A stretch of 64,000 bases of DNA from an uncultured Cytophagales bacterium (GCA_938039675.1 CALHUI010000004.1:62001-126000); one strand, 5' to 3'; positions 53,633 through 64,000 are shown, counted from the first letter of the stretch. Translations and numbers: made by a program. The notes: generated from the letters alone by a model not told the origin.

Positions 53633-54935
53633 TTTTTATGCGTTTTTTATCCACGGACATAACCGTGAAAATGAAATTTTTAAACCTTTTCTTTTCCCCT
53701 ACGCGCGGCATACGGGCAAACAACTCGAGCAGCAAACCACCCAGCGATTCACTATCGCCCCTCACCTCATCAAAAATATCAGCATCCACATCTAAAATGC
53801 GGCAAAAGTCTATCAGCAAGGTTTTTCCTTCAAAAAAGTAAGTGTTTTCATCTACCCGCTTGTAACTAACATCGCGTGTATCAAACTCATCGTTGATATC
53901 TCCAACAATTTCCTCTATAATGTCTTCTAGGGTAATCAGCCCGGCCGTACCTCCGTACTCATCTACCACAATCGCCATATGTACGCGCTTTGCCTGAAAG
54001 TCTTTCATCAGTTGGTCTATCCGTTTATTTTCAGGTACAAAAAAGACTTCACGCCTGATAAGTTGCTGCCACTCAAAGTCATCGGATTGTTCCAAATGCG
54101 GGAGAATGTCTTTCACATAAAGAATTCCTTCAATTTTATCAATTGTTTCCCGATAAACAGGTAAACGGGAGTAATCCATTTCGTTCACATAGGCCAAAAG
54201 TTCATAAAAGCGCCATTCTATGTCGGCTGCGCAGATATCCATACGCATCTGCATGATTTTGCGCACGGTGATGGTGCTGAAATTAACTATGCTTCTCAGA
54301 ATTTCTTTCTGGTCATCGCTAGTTTTTTCAGACGTGGTGGTGATTTCTAATGCCTGATTCAACTCCTCGATAGACACGTTGTAGCCTTTCTTTTGCATAC
54401 AACTTTCTACCAAGCGGCTCATCTGTAACAGCAGAAAAGCAACAGGATGAAGAATTTTGCTGAGCCATAGAATGGGAGTAGCTGTTAGTCGGGCAAAACT
54501 AAGCGCCCGCTGGTTGGAATAAACCTTAGGAATTACTTCACCGAAAAAAACAATCATGAAAGTTATTACCAGCGTAAGAACAGACATGGCAAGTGTTGCC
54601 TGCGAGCTGTTCTTCCCGATAATATCTATCACCATATAGGTAGAAAGCGTAACGATGCTGATGTTTACTAAATTGTTCAATATCAGCACCGTAGCCAGCA
54701 GCTTGCGCGGGTCGCTGACCAACAGGGCAATATCGCGCTCGGTTTGCGAACTGCTATAGCGGCACTGGGCAAGTTGCTGGGGTTTCAGTGAAAAGAAAGC
54801 TACTTCCGAACCGGATATCAATGCAGAACAAAGTAACAGAAGACATAATATAATGCCTTCTACCGAATACATAAGCCAAATAGAACTGATGACAGTTGGT
54901 GGCATTTGCCTAAATAAGTCGGGAATTGCTTCCAA
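53586..54935 (-). CDS. gldE: Gliding motility-associated protein GldE (CNNM/CorC family)
   Basis: This protein has 449 residues from a TTG at 54935; ATGs at 54905 or later are possible starts. Four N-terminal helices of the DUF21/CNNM type are followed by two CBS domains (around VRKIMQMRMDICAA to EGILYVKDILPHL and YGGTAGLITLEDIIEEIVGD). The C-terminal CorC_HlyC domain (FEGKTLLIDFCRILDVD) completes it. It is genetically linked to GldD in gliding. It lies in mutY-ssb-gldE-gldD. Confidence 0.9.
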   Translation of the reverse strand: MEAIPDLFRQMPPTVISSIWLMYSVEGIILCLLLLCSALISGSEVAFFSLKPQQLAQCRYSSSQTERDIALLVSDPRKLLATVLILNNLVNISIVTLSTYMVIDIIGKNSSQATLAMSVLTLVITFMIVFFGEVIPKVYSNQRALSFARLTATPILWLSKILHPVAFLLLQMSRLVESCMQKKGYNVSIEELNQALEITTTSEKTSDDQKEILRSIVNFSTITVRKIMQMRMDICAADIEWRFYELLAYVNEMDYSRLPVYRETIDKIEGILYVKDILPHLEQSDDFEWQQLIRREVFFVPENKRIDQLMKDFQAKRVHMAIVVDEYGGTAGLITLEDIIEEIVGDINDEFDTRDVSYKRVDENTYFFEGKTLLIDFCRILDVDADIFDEVRGDSESLGGLLLELFARMPRVGEKKRFKNFIFTVMSVDKKRIKNVRVFIRKDAPAVHD

Positions 54936-54959
54936 AACGGATGGGCCGGTTTGAAAACA

Positions 54960-55430
54960 TTAAAAAGGCAGTTCGTCTTCGCCGGATGATTCTTGTACCA
55001 TAGGTGGAGTTGGTTTAGTGCTTCTTTGGCTTCCTGTGGTGCGGTTCTGATAAGCAGGCGGCTCTTCGGGCATTGGGATTGCCTCGCGGCCACCTCCACC
55101 CAACTCGCTGCGGCTGGTCAGAATCTGCATGTTGTTACCTACAATCTCCGTGATATATTTTTTTACCCCGTCTTGTTCATATTCACGGGTTATAATTTTT
55201 CCTTCAATATATACCTTCATTCCTTTTTTCAGATATTTCTCTGCCACCTCGGCCAAACCGCGCCACAAAACAATATTGTGCCACTCGGTTTTTTCTATGC
55301 GCTCGCCGCTTTCGTCTTTGTAGGACTCAGAAGTTGCTAAGGAAAAAGTAGCTACCGGTATCCCATTGGCGGTATGCCTGACAACAGGGTCTTTACCTAA
55401 GTTGCCCACAAGAATAGCTTTATTGACCAT
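54960..55430 (-). CDS. ssb: Single-stranded DNA-binding protein
   Basis: The ATG at 55430 ([15 protein letters not shown]) gives 156 residues; an open stretch of 38 codons upstream is not protein-like. The OB fold shows [21 protein letters not shown] and the acidic C-terminal tip GEDELPF that recruits repair and replication partners. The linker is Gly/Pro-rich. It lies between mutY and gldE. Confidence 0.95.
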   Translation of the reverse strand: MVNKAILVGNLGKDPVVRHTANGIPVATFSLATSESYKDESGERIEKTEWHNIVLWRGLAEVAEKYLKKGMKVYIEGKIITREYEQDGVKKYITEIVGNNMQILTSRSELGGGGREAIPMPEEPPAYQNRTTGSQRSTKPTPPMVQESSGEDELPF

Positions 55431-55452
55431 GATTCTTTTTTGGATAAATTTA

Positions 55453-56586
55453 CTAAAAAAAATGTTTCTGCAAGTAATTTGCCAGCAAAACCGGTTTAGG
55501 CAGTTGTTCAAGTACTGCCTGTGAAACCGACAAGAAACCCGCACCTAATATCTGCTGCCAAAACTCTGCCGCAATAACTTTCAGGCGTACAAATTGCACT
55601 GATAACGACTGGTGCGTCAGTTGATGCTTGTACGTGCCTGAAATCCCTGCAATTTGTAAGGGTAGCCCATTGACTAATGTACCTGCCGCAAGATTTTGCA
55701 AAGGTAGCAAAGGTAGTATTTGTTCATACGTTTGACGGATAAGTTCGGAGGGCACAATCGGTGCTCCTTCCTTTTCTTCCACCATTGGGAAATCATATAA
55801 GCCTTGCCAAATATCACCACTCGTGCGCTCTTTTACCAAAATTTGTCCTTCGTAGTCAAACAGAAAATAGATAAAGTTCCGTTGCTTTGTCTTTATCTTC
55901 TTTTCTTTCACAGGCAATTGCGCCTGCATTTTATTGGTGTAAGCATAGCAATGTTGCTTAAATGGACAGGTGTTACAGTCCGGAGCAGCAGGCGTGCAGT
56001 GAATGGCACCAAATTCCATAATTGCTTGATTGTAGACCGAAGGCTCAACTGAAGGTAAACTTTCATGCAATAATTGCTGTGCATGTTTTGCAAAAAATTG
56101 CTTGCCTTTGTGAGAGGAGATGTCATCTGTGATGCCGTACAGCCGTGCGAGTACACGATATACATTTCCGTCTACCACTGCCACAGGCTCATTGTAAGCA
56201 AAAGAAGCTATCGCAGCAGCCGTGTAGGGTCCAATGCCTTTCAATTGCAGCAAATCTGAGTAATTAATAGGGAATGCTCCTCCATGTTGTTCTGCTATTG
56301 TGCGTGCCGTTGCGTGCATATTTCTGGCACGGGAGTAATAGCCCAACCCTTGCCACAACTTAAGCACCTCCTGCTCGGAAGCGGCCGCCAAATCAACGAC
56401 TGTAGGATAGACAGCAGCAAATTTTTCATAGTAAGGCAGCCCTTGCACTACCCGTGTTTGCTGCAAAATAACCTCTGAAAGCCATATCAGGTAAGGGTCA
56501 TCCACGTTGCGCCAAGGCAGGTCTCTCTTATGAGCATGATACCACCGGACAAGTTGTTGCCCGAAATTCAAATCACTTTCCGCCAT
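55453..56586 (-). CDS. mutY: A/G-specific adenine glycosylase
   Basis: This 377-residue enzyme removes adenine opposite 8-oxoguanine. Catalytic Glu38 ([10 protein letters not shown]), the helix-hairpin-helix with [13 protein letters not shown], and the catalytic Asp in [12 protein letters not shown] are visible. So is the 4Fe-4S cluster (Cys-X6-Cys-X2-Cys-X5-Cys in [17 protein letters not shown]). The C-terminal NUDIX-like domain recognises 8-oxoG. It is upstream of ssb by 22 bases. Confidence 0.95.
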   Translation of the reverse strand: MAESDLNFGQQLVRWYHAHKRDLPWRNVDDPYLIWLSEVILQQTRVVQGLPYYEKFAAVYPTVVDLAAASEQEVLKLWQGLGYYSRARNMHATARTIAEQHGGAFPINYSDLLQLKGIGPYTAAAIASFAYNEPVAVVDGNVYRVLARLYGITDDISSHKGKQFFAKHAQQLLHESLPSVEPSVYNQAIMEFGAIHCTPAAPDCNTCPFKQHCYAYTNKMQAQLPVKEKKIKTKQRNFIYFLFDYEGQILVKERTSGDIWQGLYDFPMVEEKEGAPIVPSELIRQTYEQILPLLPLQNLAAGTLVNGLPLQIAGISGTYKHQLTHQSLSVQFVRLKVIAAEFWQQILGAGFLSVSQAVLEQLPKPVLLANYLQKHFF

Positions 56587-56593
56587 GAGTCGC

Positions 56594-57007
56594 TTATTCT
56601 TCTTTCAGCCACCGAACGGGAATCGTCTTATTCTCATGATTAACAGCCGTTCCAGTAAGTACCAAAGGCGATTGGGTTAGTTTCAGTTCATACTGAACCG
56701 TGGCCGAACCGGTTTTGTATTTGTTGTCTCTGATTTCTAATTGTAAGCGGAGTATTTTCTTGTCATAACTTACTCCACTGATAATACAATTAGCTTTCCC
56801 TTTGCAAGTAATCGCCAGTTTGTTGCCGCCCAGATGCGCAATCTGATAAATATCATTGTATTTCACATCTTCTGCTCCCCATTCTTCTTTCCACGAGCCG
56901 GCAAGTGTCCAGTAGTCTTTTTTCACATCCAAAGAACGGCAGGAAGCAACAATAGCCATTAACAGGCAACTCACTGTCAGAAATAAAAGCCTTGAGGAAA
57001 CTTTCAT
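56594..57007 (-). CDS. Lipoprotein of unknown function
   Basis: The ATG at 57007 gives 137 residues with a signal and lipobox IVASC (the longer frame to 57079 runs through the hairpin of the rplQ terminator). The mature part is a small beta-rich domain (WTLAGSWKEEWGAEDVKYND to TGTAVNHENKTIPVRW). No family is recognised. It is seven bases upstream of mutY and may be co-transcribed. Confidence 0.7.
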   Translation of the reverse strand: MKVSSRLLFLTVSCLLMAIVASCRSLDVKKDYWTLAGSWKEEWGAEDVKYNDIYQIAHLGGNKLAITCKGKANCIISGVSYDKKILRLQLEIRDNKYKTGSATVQYELKLTQSPLVLTGTAVNHENKTIPVRWLKEE

Positions 57008-57028
57008 AAGTGTGCGCAATAAGCCTGT

Positions 57029-57067
57029 TAAAATAGGAAGGATTTGACATATTGCCAAATCCTTCCT
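57029..57067 (-). terminator. Terminator after rplQ, end of the ribosomal cluster
   Basis: AGGAAGGATTTG and CAAATCCTTCCT pair perfectly over 12 bases with a nine-base loop; on the minus strand ATTTTAA follows. The T-tract is weak but the stem is strong. Confidence 0.7.
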
Positions 57068-57097
57068 GTATCTTGTCAAGTGCTGAAAATTTTGAAA

Positions 57098-57583
57098 CTA
57101 CTCAGTTGCAGGCGTTTCGGCAACATTCTCAGTGGCTGCTGATTCGGTAGCAATAGTTGTTGATTTTTTGCGTCCGCGCCGAGTTTTCTTGGCAGCAGCA
57201 ACTTTTTCATTGGCCAACATCACACTGTTGTAATCTACCAATTCCATCATACACATTTCCGCATTGTCGCCCAAACGAAAATCGGTTTTCAGGATGCGAG
57301 TATATCCGCCTGGGCGGTCTGCTACTTTGCGTGCTACTTCGTCAAACAGAATACGCACAGCCTCTTTGTCTTGCAGGTAAGCAAAAGCCATACGACGAGA
57401 GTGTGTGGTATCTGTCTTTGACTTTGTAATCAGTGGCTCAATAAACTTGCGGAGAGCCTTAGCTTTAGCTACTGTTGTATTAATTCTTTTATGAACAATC
57501 AGTGAAGTGGCCATATTGGACAGCAACGCCTTGCGATGTGAAGCAGTACGACCTAAATGATTGATTTTTTTTCCGTGTCTCAT
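57098..57583 (-). CDS. rplQ: 50S ribosomal protein L17
   Basis: This 161-residue protein begins [28 protein letters not shown] in family style. The first ~115 residues are the L17 core ([26 protein letters not shown]). A 40-residue tail rich in Lys, Ala and Thr extends it, common in Bacteroidota. It is last in the alpha-operon, nine bases after rpoA. Confidence 0.97.
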   Translation of the reverse strand: MRHGKKINHLGRTASHRKALLSNMATSLIVHKRINTTVAKAKALRKFIEPLITKSKTDTTHSRRMAFAYLQDKEAVRILFDEVARKVADRPGGYTRILKTDFRLGDNAEMCMMELVDYNSVMLANEKVAAAKKTRRGRKKSTTIATESAATENVAETPATE

Positions 57584-57591
57584 GGTAATAG

Positions 57592-58581
57592 TTAATCTTC
57601 GTCCAATCTGTATTTTGTTACGTCCATGCCGAAAGTAAGATTCTTCTCAGCTACCAGTTGTTCAAGTTCTGTTAATGATTTACGTCCGAAGTTACGGAAC
57701 TTCATCATTTCGGAAATTTCTAACTGTACCAAATCGCCAAGGGTTTTAATATCGGCAGCTTTCAAACAGTTATAGGCGCGCACCGACAAATCCAAGTCCG
57801 ACAGTGAGGTCTTCAACAGTTTACGCATGTGCAAGTATTCCTCATCAACTTCTTCTTCTTCTTTTTGCTTAGGTGATTCGAAAGTCATGGTTTGGTCAGC
57901 AAAAAGCATGAAGTGTTTAATCAGAATATTGGCAGCACCTTTCAAAGCGTCCTCAGGGTGAATCGAGCCGTCGGTCTGAATTTCAAGCAATAAGCGCTCG
58001 TAGTCAGTTTTCTGTTCCACGCGTGTATTTTCAACGCTGTATTTTACGTTTCGGATAGGTGTAAAAATAGCATCGATAGGAATGTAGCCAAAACTGCTAT
58101 CCGCAACCCTGTTTTCTTCGGCAGGCACATAACCACGTCCTCTATCTAAATGGATATCCATTTCCAGTGAAACAGAGGTATCCAAGTTGCAAATGACATG
58201 ATCCGGATTAAGTACCTGAAACTGGTCGGTGAAATTATTGAAATCGCCGGCAGTAAGTACAGACTGTCCTTTAACGGAAACCGTAAATTTCAAGTCAGGA
58301 TTATCTACCAGTCGCTTAAAGCGAACCATTTTCAAATTCAACACGATTTCAGATACATCTTCAACAACACCTTCAATGGTTGAAAACTCATGGAGTACCC
58401 CATGTATTTTGATGCCGATAATTGCGTAGCCTTCCAATGAAGAAAGGAGAATGCGACGCAGAGCATTACCAATAGTAACCCCATAACCTTTTTCAAGAGG
58501 CTTGAATTCAAACAGACCGTGAAAATCGTCTGCCTTCTCCATCACCACCTTATCGGGCATTTGAAATGCTAATATGGACAT
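57592..58581 (-). CDS. rpoA: DNA-directed RNA polymerase subunit alpha
   Basis: This 329-residue subunit has the N-terminal dimerisation domain ([23 protein letters not shown]) and the C-terminal domain with helix-hairpin-helix ([36 protein letters not shown]). The CTD contacts UP elements and activators. It lies between rpsD and rplQ. Confidence 0.98.
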   Translation of the reverse strand: MSILAFQMPDKVVMEKADDFHGLFEFKPLEKGYGVTIGNALRRILLSSLEGYAIIGIKIHGVLHEFSTIEGVVEDVSEIVLNLKMVRFKRLVDNPDLKFTVSVKGQSVLTAGDFNNFTDQFQVLNPDHVICNLDTSVSLEMDIHLDRGRGYVPAEENRVADSSFGYIPIDAIFTPIRNVKYSVENTRVEQKTDYERLLLEIQTDGSIHPEDALKGAANILIKHFMLFADQTMTFESPKQKEEEEVDEEYLHMRKLLKTSLSDLDLSVRAYNCLKAADIKTLGDLVQLEISEMMKFRNFGRKSLTELEQLVAEKNLTFGMDVTKYRLDED

Positions 58582-58636
58582 AGTTTACTCCTTACTTGTT
58601 TTTTATTAAGCAACCTGATAACCAAAGAAAGTAATA

Positions 58637-59239
58637 TTATTTTGAGTAAAGTTCAACGATGAGTTGCTCTTTAATATTTTCCTGAATTTCCTCACGTTCA
58701 GGCATATTTACAAATTTACCTGAAAGTTCTGCCGGGTTCCACTCCAGCCATGGGAAACGGTTCACGCGACCTGAAACAGATTTTGTGATAGCTTCCAGAG
58801 ATTTGGATTTTTCACGAACAGCCACTATGTCACCCGGACGAAGAGAATAAGAGGGAATATTAACTACTTCGCCGTTCACAGTAATATGTTTGTGCGATAC
58901 TAACTGACGTGCTGCGCGGCGTGTAGGAGCAATGCCTAAACGATAAACAATGTTATCTAAGCGAGCTTCCAGCAATCGCAATAAGTTAGTGCCTGTAACA
59001 CCACCCATACGGGAAGCGCGCTCAAATGTGCGGCGGAATTGACGCTCTAACACACCATAGATGTATTTTGCCTTCTGCTTTTCCATCAACTGGACAGCAT
59101 ATTCCGAAGACTTGCGTTTTTTTCCTCTGCCGTGCTGACCCGGAGGATAATTTTTGCTTTTCAGTGCTTTACAAGGACCAAAGATAGGCTCACCGTAACG
59201 TCTTGCTATCTTTGATTTTGAACCTGTGTATCTTGCCAT
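58637..59239 (-). CDS. rpsD: 30S ribosomal protein S4
   Basis: This 200-residue protein starts [21 protein letters not shown] and has the S4 RNA-binding fold ([40 protein letters not shown]). It nucleates 30S assembly and is often the translational regulator of its operon. Confidence 0.98.
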   Translation of the reverse strand: MARYTGSKSKIARRYGEPIFGPCKALKSKNYPPGQHGRGKKRKSSEYAVQLMEKQKAKYIYGVLERQFRRTFERASRMGGVTGTNLLRLLEARLDNIVYRLGIAPTRRAARQLVSHKHITVNGEVVNIPSYSLRPGDIVAVREKSKSLEAITKSVSGRVNRFPWLEWNPAELSGKFVNMPEREEIQENIKEQLIVELYSK

Positions 59240-59324
59240 TGGATTGTAAAAATTTGTGTTTCAATGTTGCATCTTCATCTATAACGGAAGATTCAGCAGT
59301 TCAACATTATTAAACGATAGAAAA

Positions 59325-59723
59325 TTACACACGACGCTTTTTAGGAGGACGACAGCCATTGTGAGGCAGAGGGGTAACGTCTCTGATAGTAGTTATCTCA
59401 ATACCTGAACTTTGGATAGTTCTAATAGCCGATTCGCGTCCTGCGCCAGGACCTTTAACAAAAACCTCAGCTTTACGCAAGCCCAAGTCAAACGCTACTT
59501 TCGCACACTCGGCAGCAGCGGTTTGTGCCGCATAAGGAGTGTTCTTTTTAGAACCCTTAAATCCCATTTTACCGGCAGAAGACCAAGAAATAACTTGCCC
59601 TGCGTTATTGGTAATAGAGATAATAATGTTGTTGAAAGACGCTTTGATATGCACTTGCCCGGTAGATTCAACGTGAACTACACGCTTTTTGGCTTTGTCT
59701 TTTCTTTTGGATTGAGTTGCCAT
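59325..59723 (-). CDS. rpsK: 30S ribosomal protein S11
   Basis: This 132-residue protein has the family segments [47 protein letters not shown] and the basic end [15 protein letters not shown]. It lies on the platform of the 30S subunit near the mRNA exit. Confidence 0.98.
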   Translation of the reverse strand: MATQSKRKDKAKKRVVHVESTGQVHIKASFNNIIISITNNAGQVISWSSAGKMGFKGSKKNTPYAAQTAAAECAKVAFDLGLRKAEVFVKGPGAGRESAIRTIQSSGIEITTIRDVTPLPHNGCRPPKKRRV

Positions 59724-59739
59724 AATATTACACGCCTAA

Positions 59740-60120
59740 TTATTTCTTAGATGCTACTTTCTTGTTAGCTACGGTCTTACGCTTACCTTTACGCGTGCGA
59801 GCGTTGTTCTTAGTCTTCTGACCTCTCACAGGGAGACCTTTGCGATGACGCAAGCCGCGGTAACAACCAATGTCCATCAGGCGCTTAATGCTCAACTGAA
59901 CTTCAGACTTGAGCTCGCCCTCTACCTTAAACTCGCCATTGATGATATCACGAATGGCTTTTGATTCTGCATCATTCCATGTAGAAACTTTGCGATTTGC
60001 ATCTACACCGGCTTTGGCTAAAATCTTCTTTGCAGAAGACCTGCCGATACCGTAAATGTAGGTAAGAGAAATCTCTCCGCGCTTGTTGTCTGGAATATCA
60101 ACTCCGGAAATTCTTGCCAT
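59740..60120 (-). CDS. rpsM: 30S ribosomal protein S13
   Basis: This 126-residue protein starts [30 protein letters not shown] and includes [20 protein letters not shown] with a basic tail. It contacts the P-site tRNA and bridges to the 50S subunit. It is 27 bases after rpmJ. Confidence 0.98.
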   Translation of the reverse strand: MARISGVDIPDNKRGEISLTYIYGIGRSSAKKILAKAGVDANRKVSTWNDAESKAIRDIINGEFKVEGELKSEVQLSIKRLMDIGCYRGLRHRKGLPVRGQKTKNNARTRKGKRKTVANKKVASKK

Positions 60121-60147
60121 GATTCTTCAGGATGAATAAAATCTTAA

Positions 60148-60264
60148 TTAACCTTGTCTTTGCTTAAACTTGGGATTCTTTTTATTAATCACGTACAGCT
60201 TGCCTTTGCGACGAATCACCTTACATTCAGCACTACGCTTTTTAATGGATGCTTTGACTTTCAT
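60148..60264 (-). CDS. rpmJ: 50S ribosomal protein L36
   Basis: This 38-residue gene is easy to miss because of its size. It reads [20 protein letters not shown] and ends [10 protein letters not shown]. The Cys near residue 14 is kept; the zinc ligand set of the C-plus form is incomplete (a single Cys), so this is a zinc-independent type. It sits between infA and rpsM as usual. Confidence 0.95.
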   Translation of the reverse strand: MKVKASIKKRSAECKVIRRKGKLYVINKKNPKFKQRQG

Positions 60265-60288
60265 GGTCGTTTGAATTAAAGTCCTTTA

Positions 60289-60507
60289 TTACTTGTAACG
60301 GTAAACGATTCTTCCCTTAGTCAGGTCATATGGAGACATCTCCAACTTTACTTTGTCTCCCGGCAATATGCGAATAAAATTCATGCGCATTTTACCAGAA
60401 ATATGAGCAATAATCTGATGGCCATTTTCAAGTTCAACACGAAACATAGCATTTGACAATGCTTCTACGATTGTTCCGTCTAACTCAATATTTGCTTGTT
60501 TTGGCAT
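60289..60507 (-). CDS. infA: Translation initiation factor IF-1
   Basis: The ATG at 60507 ([20 protein letters not shown]) gives 72 residues, an OB fold with [19 protein letters not shown] and LTKGRIVYR. It binds the A site and aids initiator tRNA placement. Its start is one base after the map stop. Confidence 0.97.
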   Translation of the reverse strand: MPKQANIELDGTIVEALSNAMFRVELENGHQIIAHISGKMRMNFIRILPGDKVKLEMSPYDLTKGRIVYRYK

Positions 60508-60508
60508 A

Positions 60509-61282
60509 TTAAAATTTGAACACTTGTTCAATATATTGAAAACTGGTCAGTACTTCTACCTTATCATTATACAAAGCAACTGTATGTTCATAATGGGCAG
60601 ATGGTTTTCTGTCTCTTGTGCGAATTGTCCATCCGTCTGACTCATGTACCACATCGCGCTTGCCCATATTAACCATAGGCTCTATGGCAAGCACCATACC
60701 GTTTTGAATTTTTGTACCCGAACCTCTTTTCCCATAGTTAGGTACCTGAGGTTCTTCGTGCAGGTCTTTCCCTATGCCATGCCCAACCAATTCGCGCACT
60801 ACAGAAAAACCGCGCGGCTGTACATAATTCTGAATGGCATAACCTATATCGCCTATCCGCTTACCTACTGCTATCTGTGAAATACCTTCATACAAAGACT
60901 GGCGGGTAACTTGCAACAACTCCATTACTTCCTCACTTACCTCACCTACCGGATACGTATAAGCACAATCGGCATGGTAGCCATTCATATACACACCGCA
61001 GTCAATAGAAACAATGTCACCTGACTTTAACCGATATTCACCGGGGATACCGTGAACAACTGTTTCATTTACAGAAATACACAGAGAAGCGGGGAAGCCG
61101 TTGTAATTATAGAAAGAAGGCACGGCTCCATGGTCTCTGATATATTCCTCTGCACGCTTATCGAGCTCTTTTGTTGTAATTCCCTCTCTGATTAACCTAG
61201 CTACTTCTCCATGTGCCTTACTCAATAAAGCACCACTTTGTCTAATCCCTTCTAAATCAGCAGCGTTCTTATAATAAATCAT
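60509..61282 (-). CDS. map: Type I methionine aminopeptidase
   Basis: The ATG at 61282 ([14 protein letters not shown]) gives 257 residues; a TTG three codons earlier is open. The metal ligands are seen in [32 protein letters not shown] and the late IEPMVN and YEHTVAL segments. It removes N-terminal Met from nascent chains. It is nine bases after secY and one base before infA. Confidence 0.96.
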   Translation of the reverse strand: MIYYKNAADLEGIRQSGALLSKAHGEVARLIREGITTKELDKRAEEYIRDHGAVPSFYNYNGFPASLCISVNETVVHGIPGEYRLKSGDIVSIDCGVYMNGYHADCAYTYPVGEVSEEVMELLQVTRQSLYEGISQIAVGKRIGDIGYAIQNYVQPRGFSVVRELVGHGIGKDLHEEPQVPNYGKRGSGTKIQNGMVLAIEPMVNMGKRDVVHESDGWTIRTRDRKPSAHYEHTVALYNDKVEVLTSFQYIEQVFKF

Positions 61283-61291
61283 AGAAAGCAA

Positions 61292-62644
61292 TTAAGCAAC
61301 AGCAATATTACCCGTGCGACCTTTTACTTTACCGGTTTTCATCATGCCTTCGTAATGACGCATCAACAGATAACTTTCAATTTGTTGAAGTGTATCTAAT
61401 ATCACGCCTACCATAATCAATAATGAGGTGCCGCCGTAGAACTGGGCAAATTCCATATTTACACCTGCCATACTTGCAAACGCAGGCATAATAGCGATAA
61501 TTGCCAAGAATAGCGCACCAGGTAAGGTAATGCGGTCAATAATGTGGCTGATATAATTTGCCGTGTCGTCTCCCGGCTTCACGCCCGGAATAAAACCTCC
61601 GTTGCGCTTCATTTCATCTGCCAACTGCATAGGGTTTACGGTAATAGCAGTGTAGAAGAATGTGAAAACTATAATCAGCACGGCAAACAACAGGTTGTAT
61701 TGCCAAGAAGTAAAATCGGAGAACGTAGTTGCTATATAGTTTGCCCAATCATATTTATCGGCCAATGTAGATGCCAGCAGAGAAGGCAAGAACATTAACG
61801 ACTGTGCAAAGATGATAGGCATTACACCGGCTGCATTGAGCTTTAAAGGCAAGTAAGAGCGTTGCGCGCCCAAAGCAGATAATTTTTTGCCTTTTGCGCC
61901 CGCACCTGCAATCTGTTTGGCATATTGCACGGGGATACGACGTACAGCCTGTGTAATCAATACCACACCCATTACTACAAAGAACAAGGCTACCAATTCA
62001 AGAACGAACAGTAACAAACCGGCAGAACCGCGTGAAGCACTTTCAGCAATAAGAGCAGCAGGGAAACGAGATACAATACCAATCATAATCAGCATTGAGA
62101 TACCGTTTCCTATACCTTTTTCAGTTATTCTTTCACCCATCCACATACAGAAAATTGTGCCTGATGTGAGGATAATCATAGAACTGATGGTAAAGAATGC
62201 TCTGTCAATTACTACGGCTTCGGGCTGCGGTTGGATAATGGTACCGGCGATGTAAGCCGAGGATTGAACCAGTGTAATCAAAATTGTGAGAACGCGTGTT
62301 ATTTGGTTCATCTTTTTGCGACCCGACTCACCCTCCTTCTGCATTTTCTGGAAGTAAGGAACAGCTACTGTCAGCAACTGAATTACGATTGATGCAGAAA
62401 TGTAAGGCATGATGCCAAGCGCAAAAATAGAAGCTCTTGAAAACGCTCCTCCTAATAAGGTATCCAAAAGACCTAAGATACCTGCCGAAGAACCGCCGCT
62501 TGAAAGCATTGCCGGATCTAAGCCGGGCAACACTATATAAGAACCTAAACGGAATATTACCAGAAAACCTGTGGTGAAAAGGATTCTGTTTTTAAGTTCC
62601 TCAATAGAGAAAATGTTCTTTATGGTAGTGAAAAACTTATTCAT
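61292..62644 (-). CDS. secY: Preprotein translocase subunit SecY
   Basis: This 450-residue protein has ten transmembrane segments and family marks GRTYIV-like SYIVLPGLDP, ALGIMPYISASIVIQLLT, MWMGERITEKGIGNGISMLI and PGDDTANYISHIIDRIT. It forms the membrane channel for Sec-dependent export, including the signal-peptide proteins in this window. It is 15 bases after rplO. Confidence 0.98.
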   Translation of the reverse strand: MNKFFTTIKNIFSIEELKNRILFTTGFLVIFRLGSYIVLPGLDPAMLSSGGSSAGILGLLDTLLGGAFSRASIFALGIMPYISASIVIQLLTVAVPYFQKMQKEGESGRKKMNQITRVLTILITLVQSSAYIAGTIIQPQPEAVVIDRAFFTISSMIILTSGTIFCMWMGERITEKGIGNGISMLIMIGIVSRFPAALIAESASRGSAGLLLFVLELVALFFVVMGVVLITQAVRRIPVQYAKQIAGAGAKGKKLSALGAQRSYLPLKLNAAGVMPIIFAQSLMFLPSLLASTLADKYDWANYIATTFSDFTSWQYNLLFAVLIIVFTFFYTAITVNPMQLADEMKRNGGFIPGVKPGDDTANYISHIIDRITLPGALFLAIIAIMPAFASMAGVNMEFAQFYGGTSLLIMVGVILDTLQQIESYLLMRHYEGMMKTGKVKGRTGNIAVA

Positions 62645-62659
62645 GAGCGGCGATTGACA

Positions 62660-63106
62660 TTAGAGCTTAACAACTTTGCCACCGGCTTTCTCGATATTCT
62701 CAACAGCAGATGCTGAAAACGCATGAGCAGTAACTTCAACGGCAGATGTGAGAGTTCCTTTGCTTAGGATTTTAACCAAATCCTTTTTGGCAACCATCCC
62801 GTTTTGATAAAGGAATTCGAGCGTAATAACAGTAACGCCTGTTTTCTCGACAATAGCCTGAATGTCGCCCAAATTAATAGCCTTGTATTCTACACGGTTA
62901 GGGTTTTTAAATCCAAACTTAGGAACACGACGCTGCAATGGCATCTGACCACCTTCAAAACCCAACTTTTGGCTGTAACCTGAGCGGGATTTAGCGCCTT
63001 TATGACCACGTGCAGAAGTTCCACCTTTGCCTGAACCATGTCCACGGCCTAAACGAACTTTTCTAAAAATAGAACCTTTTGCAGGCTTTAATTCATGTAG
63101 TTTCAT
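62660..63106 (-). CDS. rplO: 50S ribosomal protein L15
   Basis: The ATG at 63106 ([12 protein letters not shown]) gives 148 residues with the glycine-rich basic region [22 protein letters not shown] frame open 16 codons upstream is not used. It joins late in 50S assembly. Confidence 0.97.
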   Translation of the reverse strand: MKLHELKPAKGSIFRKVRLGRGHGSGKGGTSARGHKGAKSRSGYSQKLGFEGGQMPLQRRVPKFGFKNPNRVEYKAINLGDIQAIVEKTGVTVITLEFLYQNGMVAKKDLVKILSKGTLTSAVEVTAHAFSASAVENIEKAGGKVVKL

Positions 63107-63137
63107 TGCAATCTTTCGATTAAAGCACTCGTAATGA

Positions 63138-63320
63138 CTATTTAACTTCTTCAACGCGAACCAAGTGCGCTACTGTACGAACCATACCCAAAATTTGAGG
63201 ATTAGCCTCTTTTTCTACTGTACGGTTGATTTTGCCTAAACCAAGAGAGATGATGGTATCTTTCTGGTTTTGAGGGCGCTTAATGGTGCTTCTGATTTGT
63301 GTGATTTTAATCTTTGCCAT
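63138..63320 (-). CDS. rpmD: 50S ribosomal protein L30
   Basis: This 60-residue protein starts [20 protein letters not shown] and contains [13 protein letters not shown] and [15 protein letters not shown], the full short L30 family pattern. It lies between rpsE and rplO. Confidence 0.97.
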   Translation of the reverse strand: MAKIKITQIRSTIKRPQNQKDTIISLGLGKINRTVEKEANPQILGMVRTVAHLVRVEEVK

Positions 63321-63325
63321 GTTTT

Positions 63326-63844
63326 TTATCCATTAAACACTCTAGACAATGAAACACCTCTTTGCTGCGCTACTGTTTTTGGGTCGCGCATTTTAACTAA
63401 TGCATCGATAGTAGCTTTCACCACGTTGTGTGGGTTAGAAGAACCTTTAGACTTTGCCAATACGTCGGTAATACCGGCAGATTCTAACACGGCACGCATC
63501 GCACCACCCGCAATTACACCGGTACCTGCAGCTGCAGGTTTCAGCAATACTTTACCACCGCAAAATTTTCCTTCCATTTCGTGAGGAACAGTACCTTTAA
63601 TAACAGGTACTTTTACCAAGTTCTTCTTAGCGTCGTCAATAGCTTTGGTGATAGCATCTGTTACTTCGTTAGCTTTTCCGAGGCCGTAACCAACAACACC
63701 TTTGCCATCACCTACTACCACGATAGCTGCGAAGCTGAAACGACGACCACCTTTAACTACTTTAGCCACGCGATTGATAGCCACCAATCGGTCAGTCAAT
63801 TCGATTTCGCTGGCCTTAAAGCTTCTGATATTTGCCTGAGACAT
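63326..63844 (-). CDS. rpsE: 30S ribosomal protein S5
   Basis: This 172-residue protein has the N-terminal dsRNA-binding region ([34 protein letters not shown]) and the C-terminal domain ([19 protein letters not shown]). S5 affects translational fidelity; spectinomycin-site residues lie in the N-terminal loop. It is five bases before rpmD. Confidence 0.98.
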   Translation of the reverse strand: MSQANIRSFKASEIELTDRLVAINRVAKVVKGGRRFSFAAIVVVGDGKGVVGYGLGKANEVTDAITKAIDDAKKNLVKVPVIKGTVPHEMEGKFCGGKVLLKPAAAGTGVIAGGAMRAVLESAGITDVLAKSKGSSNPHNVVKATIDALVKMRDPKTVAQQRGVSLSRVFNG

Positions 63845-63855
63845 CGTTCTGTGAT

Positions 63856-64000
63856 TTAGAATTTAAGACCTCCTTCGCGAGCACCCTCGGCTAAGGATTT
63901 AACATTGCCATGATACAAATAGCCGTTGCGGTCGAATACGCTCTGGCTGATACCTTGCTGAATTGCACGTTCGGCAAGTTTCTTGCCCACTTCTTTAGAT
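63856..64000 (-). CDS. rplR: 50S ribosomal protein L18 (partial, C-terminal part)
   Basis: The last 47 codons are inside the window: [20 protein letters not shown], then [20 protein letters not shown] and EGGLKF before TAA. This is the characteristic L18 end that binds 5S rRNA. The start is beyond the right edge. It is 11 bases upstream of rpsE. Confidence 0.95.
   Translation of the reverse strand, partial: SKEVGKKLAERAIQQGISQSVFDRNGYLYHGNVKSLAEGAREGGLKF

Noticed and set aside
54993..55340. 115-codon plus-strand frame opposite ssb
   Set aside because: It is antisense to a clear ssb gene with OB-fold motifs and an acidic tip, and has no features of its own.

Overview
The window looks like a piece of a Bacteroidota chromosome, probably of the Cytophagia type. 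Four things point that way. Promoters follow the TTTG / TAnnTTTG pattern instead of the sigma-70 boxes, and Shine-Dalgarno sites are mostly absent. A protein carries a type IX secretion (T9SS) C-terminal sorting domain. The gliding genes gldE and gldD are present in the mutY-ssb-gldE-gldD order. Gene order around acpP-fabF-rnc, rsfS-ftsH and the spc/alpha ribosomal cluster is the usual one for the phylum. I cannot name the genus. Most of the window is ordinary chromosome; I see no phage, insertion sequence or CRISPR array.

Layout. 1-5.7 kb: start of pdhA, a persulfide-dioxygenase/rhodanese fusion, and an exported tricorn-type protease flanked by two diverged copies of a ~110-bp inverted repeat. 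5.9-12.2 kb: rhomboid and polyprenyl synthase, a HEAT-cyclophilin lipoprotein, a ligase-associated exonuclease with a LysM protein, and asd. 12.3-19.3 kb: tRNA-Thr, a FecR-like/CHASE2 pair, a small exported protein, an SDR, a DUF3137 protein and gapN. 19.3-31 kb: a propeller-OmpA fusion, a PIF1-like helicase, 3-hydroxyanthranilate dioxygenase, acpP-fabF-rnc, an OmpH-like protein, ftsH and rsfS divergent from birA, and a patatin. 31-37.2 kb: a transaldolase fused to CBS domains, a decayed gene, a 64-codon gene, rfbB, an unknown membrane protein, a TauE-type exporter and rfbA. 37.3-42.5 kb: a 1.5-kilo-residue T9SS cargo with ten tandem Ig-like repeats, and a small membrane-tethered protein carrying one copy of the same repeat. 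42.6-52.9 kb: an ATP-grasp enzyme, a fatty acid hydroxylase, a RavA-like ATPase, a DUF1573 protein, a TerB-like protein, a nicotinamidase-like hydrolase, murA with Asp in place of the catalytic Cys, a GH30-like glycosidase and a thiolase. 53-57 kb: gldD, gldE, ssb, mutY and a lipoprotein. 57-64 kb: rplQ-rpoA-rpsD-rpsK-rpsM-rpmJ-infA-map-secY-rplO-rpmD-rpsE-rplR(partial), all on the minus strand.

How the parts fit. Housekeeping functions are spread through the window (translation, SecY export, lipid and wall synthesis, DNA repair). The accessory interest lies in the envelope: T9SS cargo, gliding proteins, dTDP-sugar synthesis, and sensor-like envelope proteins with no obvious output. The best candidates for something undescribed are the transaldolase-CBS fusion with an altered active site, the giant repeat protein with its single-repeat membrane partner, the stand-alone CHASE2/FecR pair and the propeller-OmpA fusion. 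All homology statements here come from motif recognition by eye; no database search was run.
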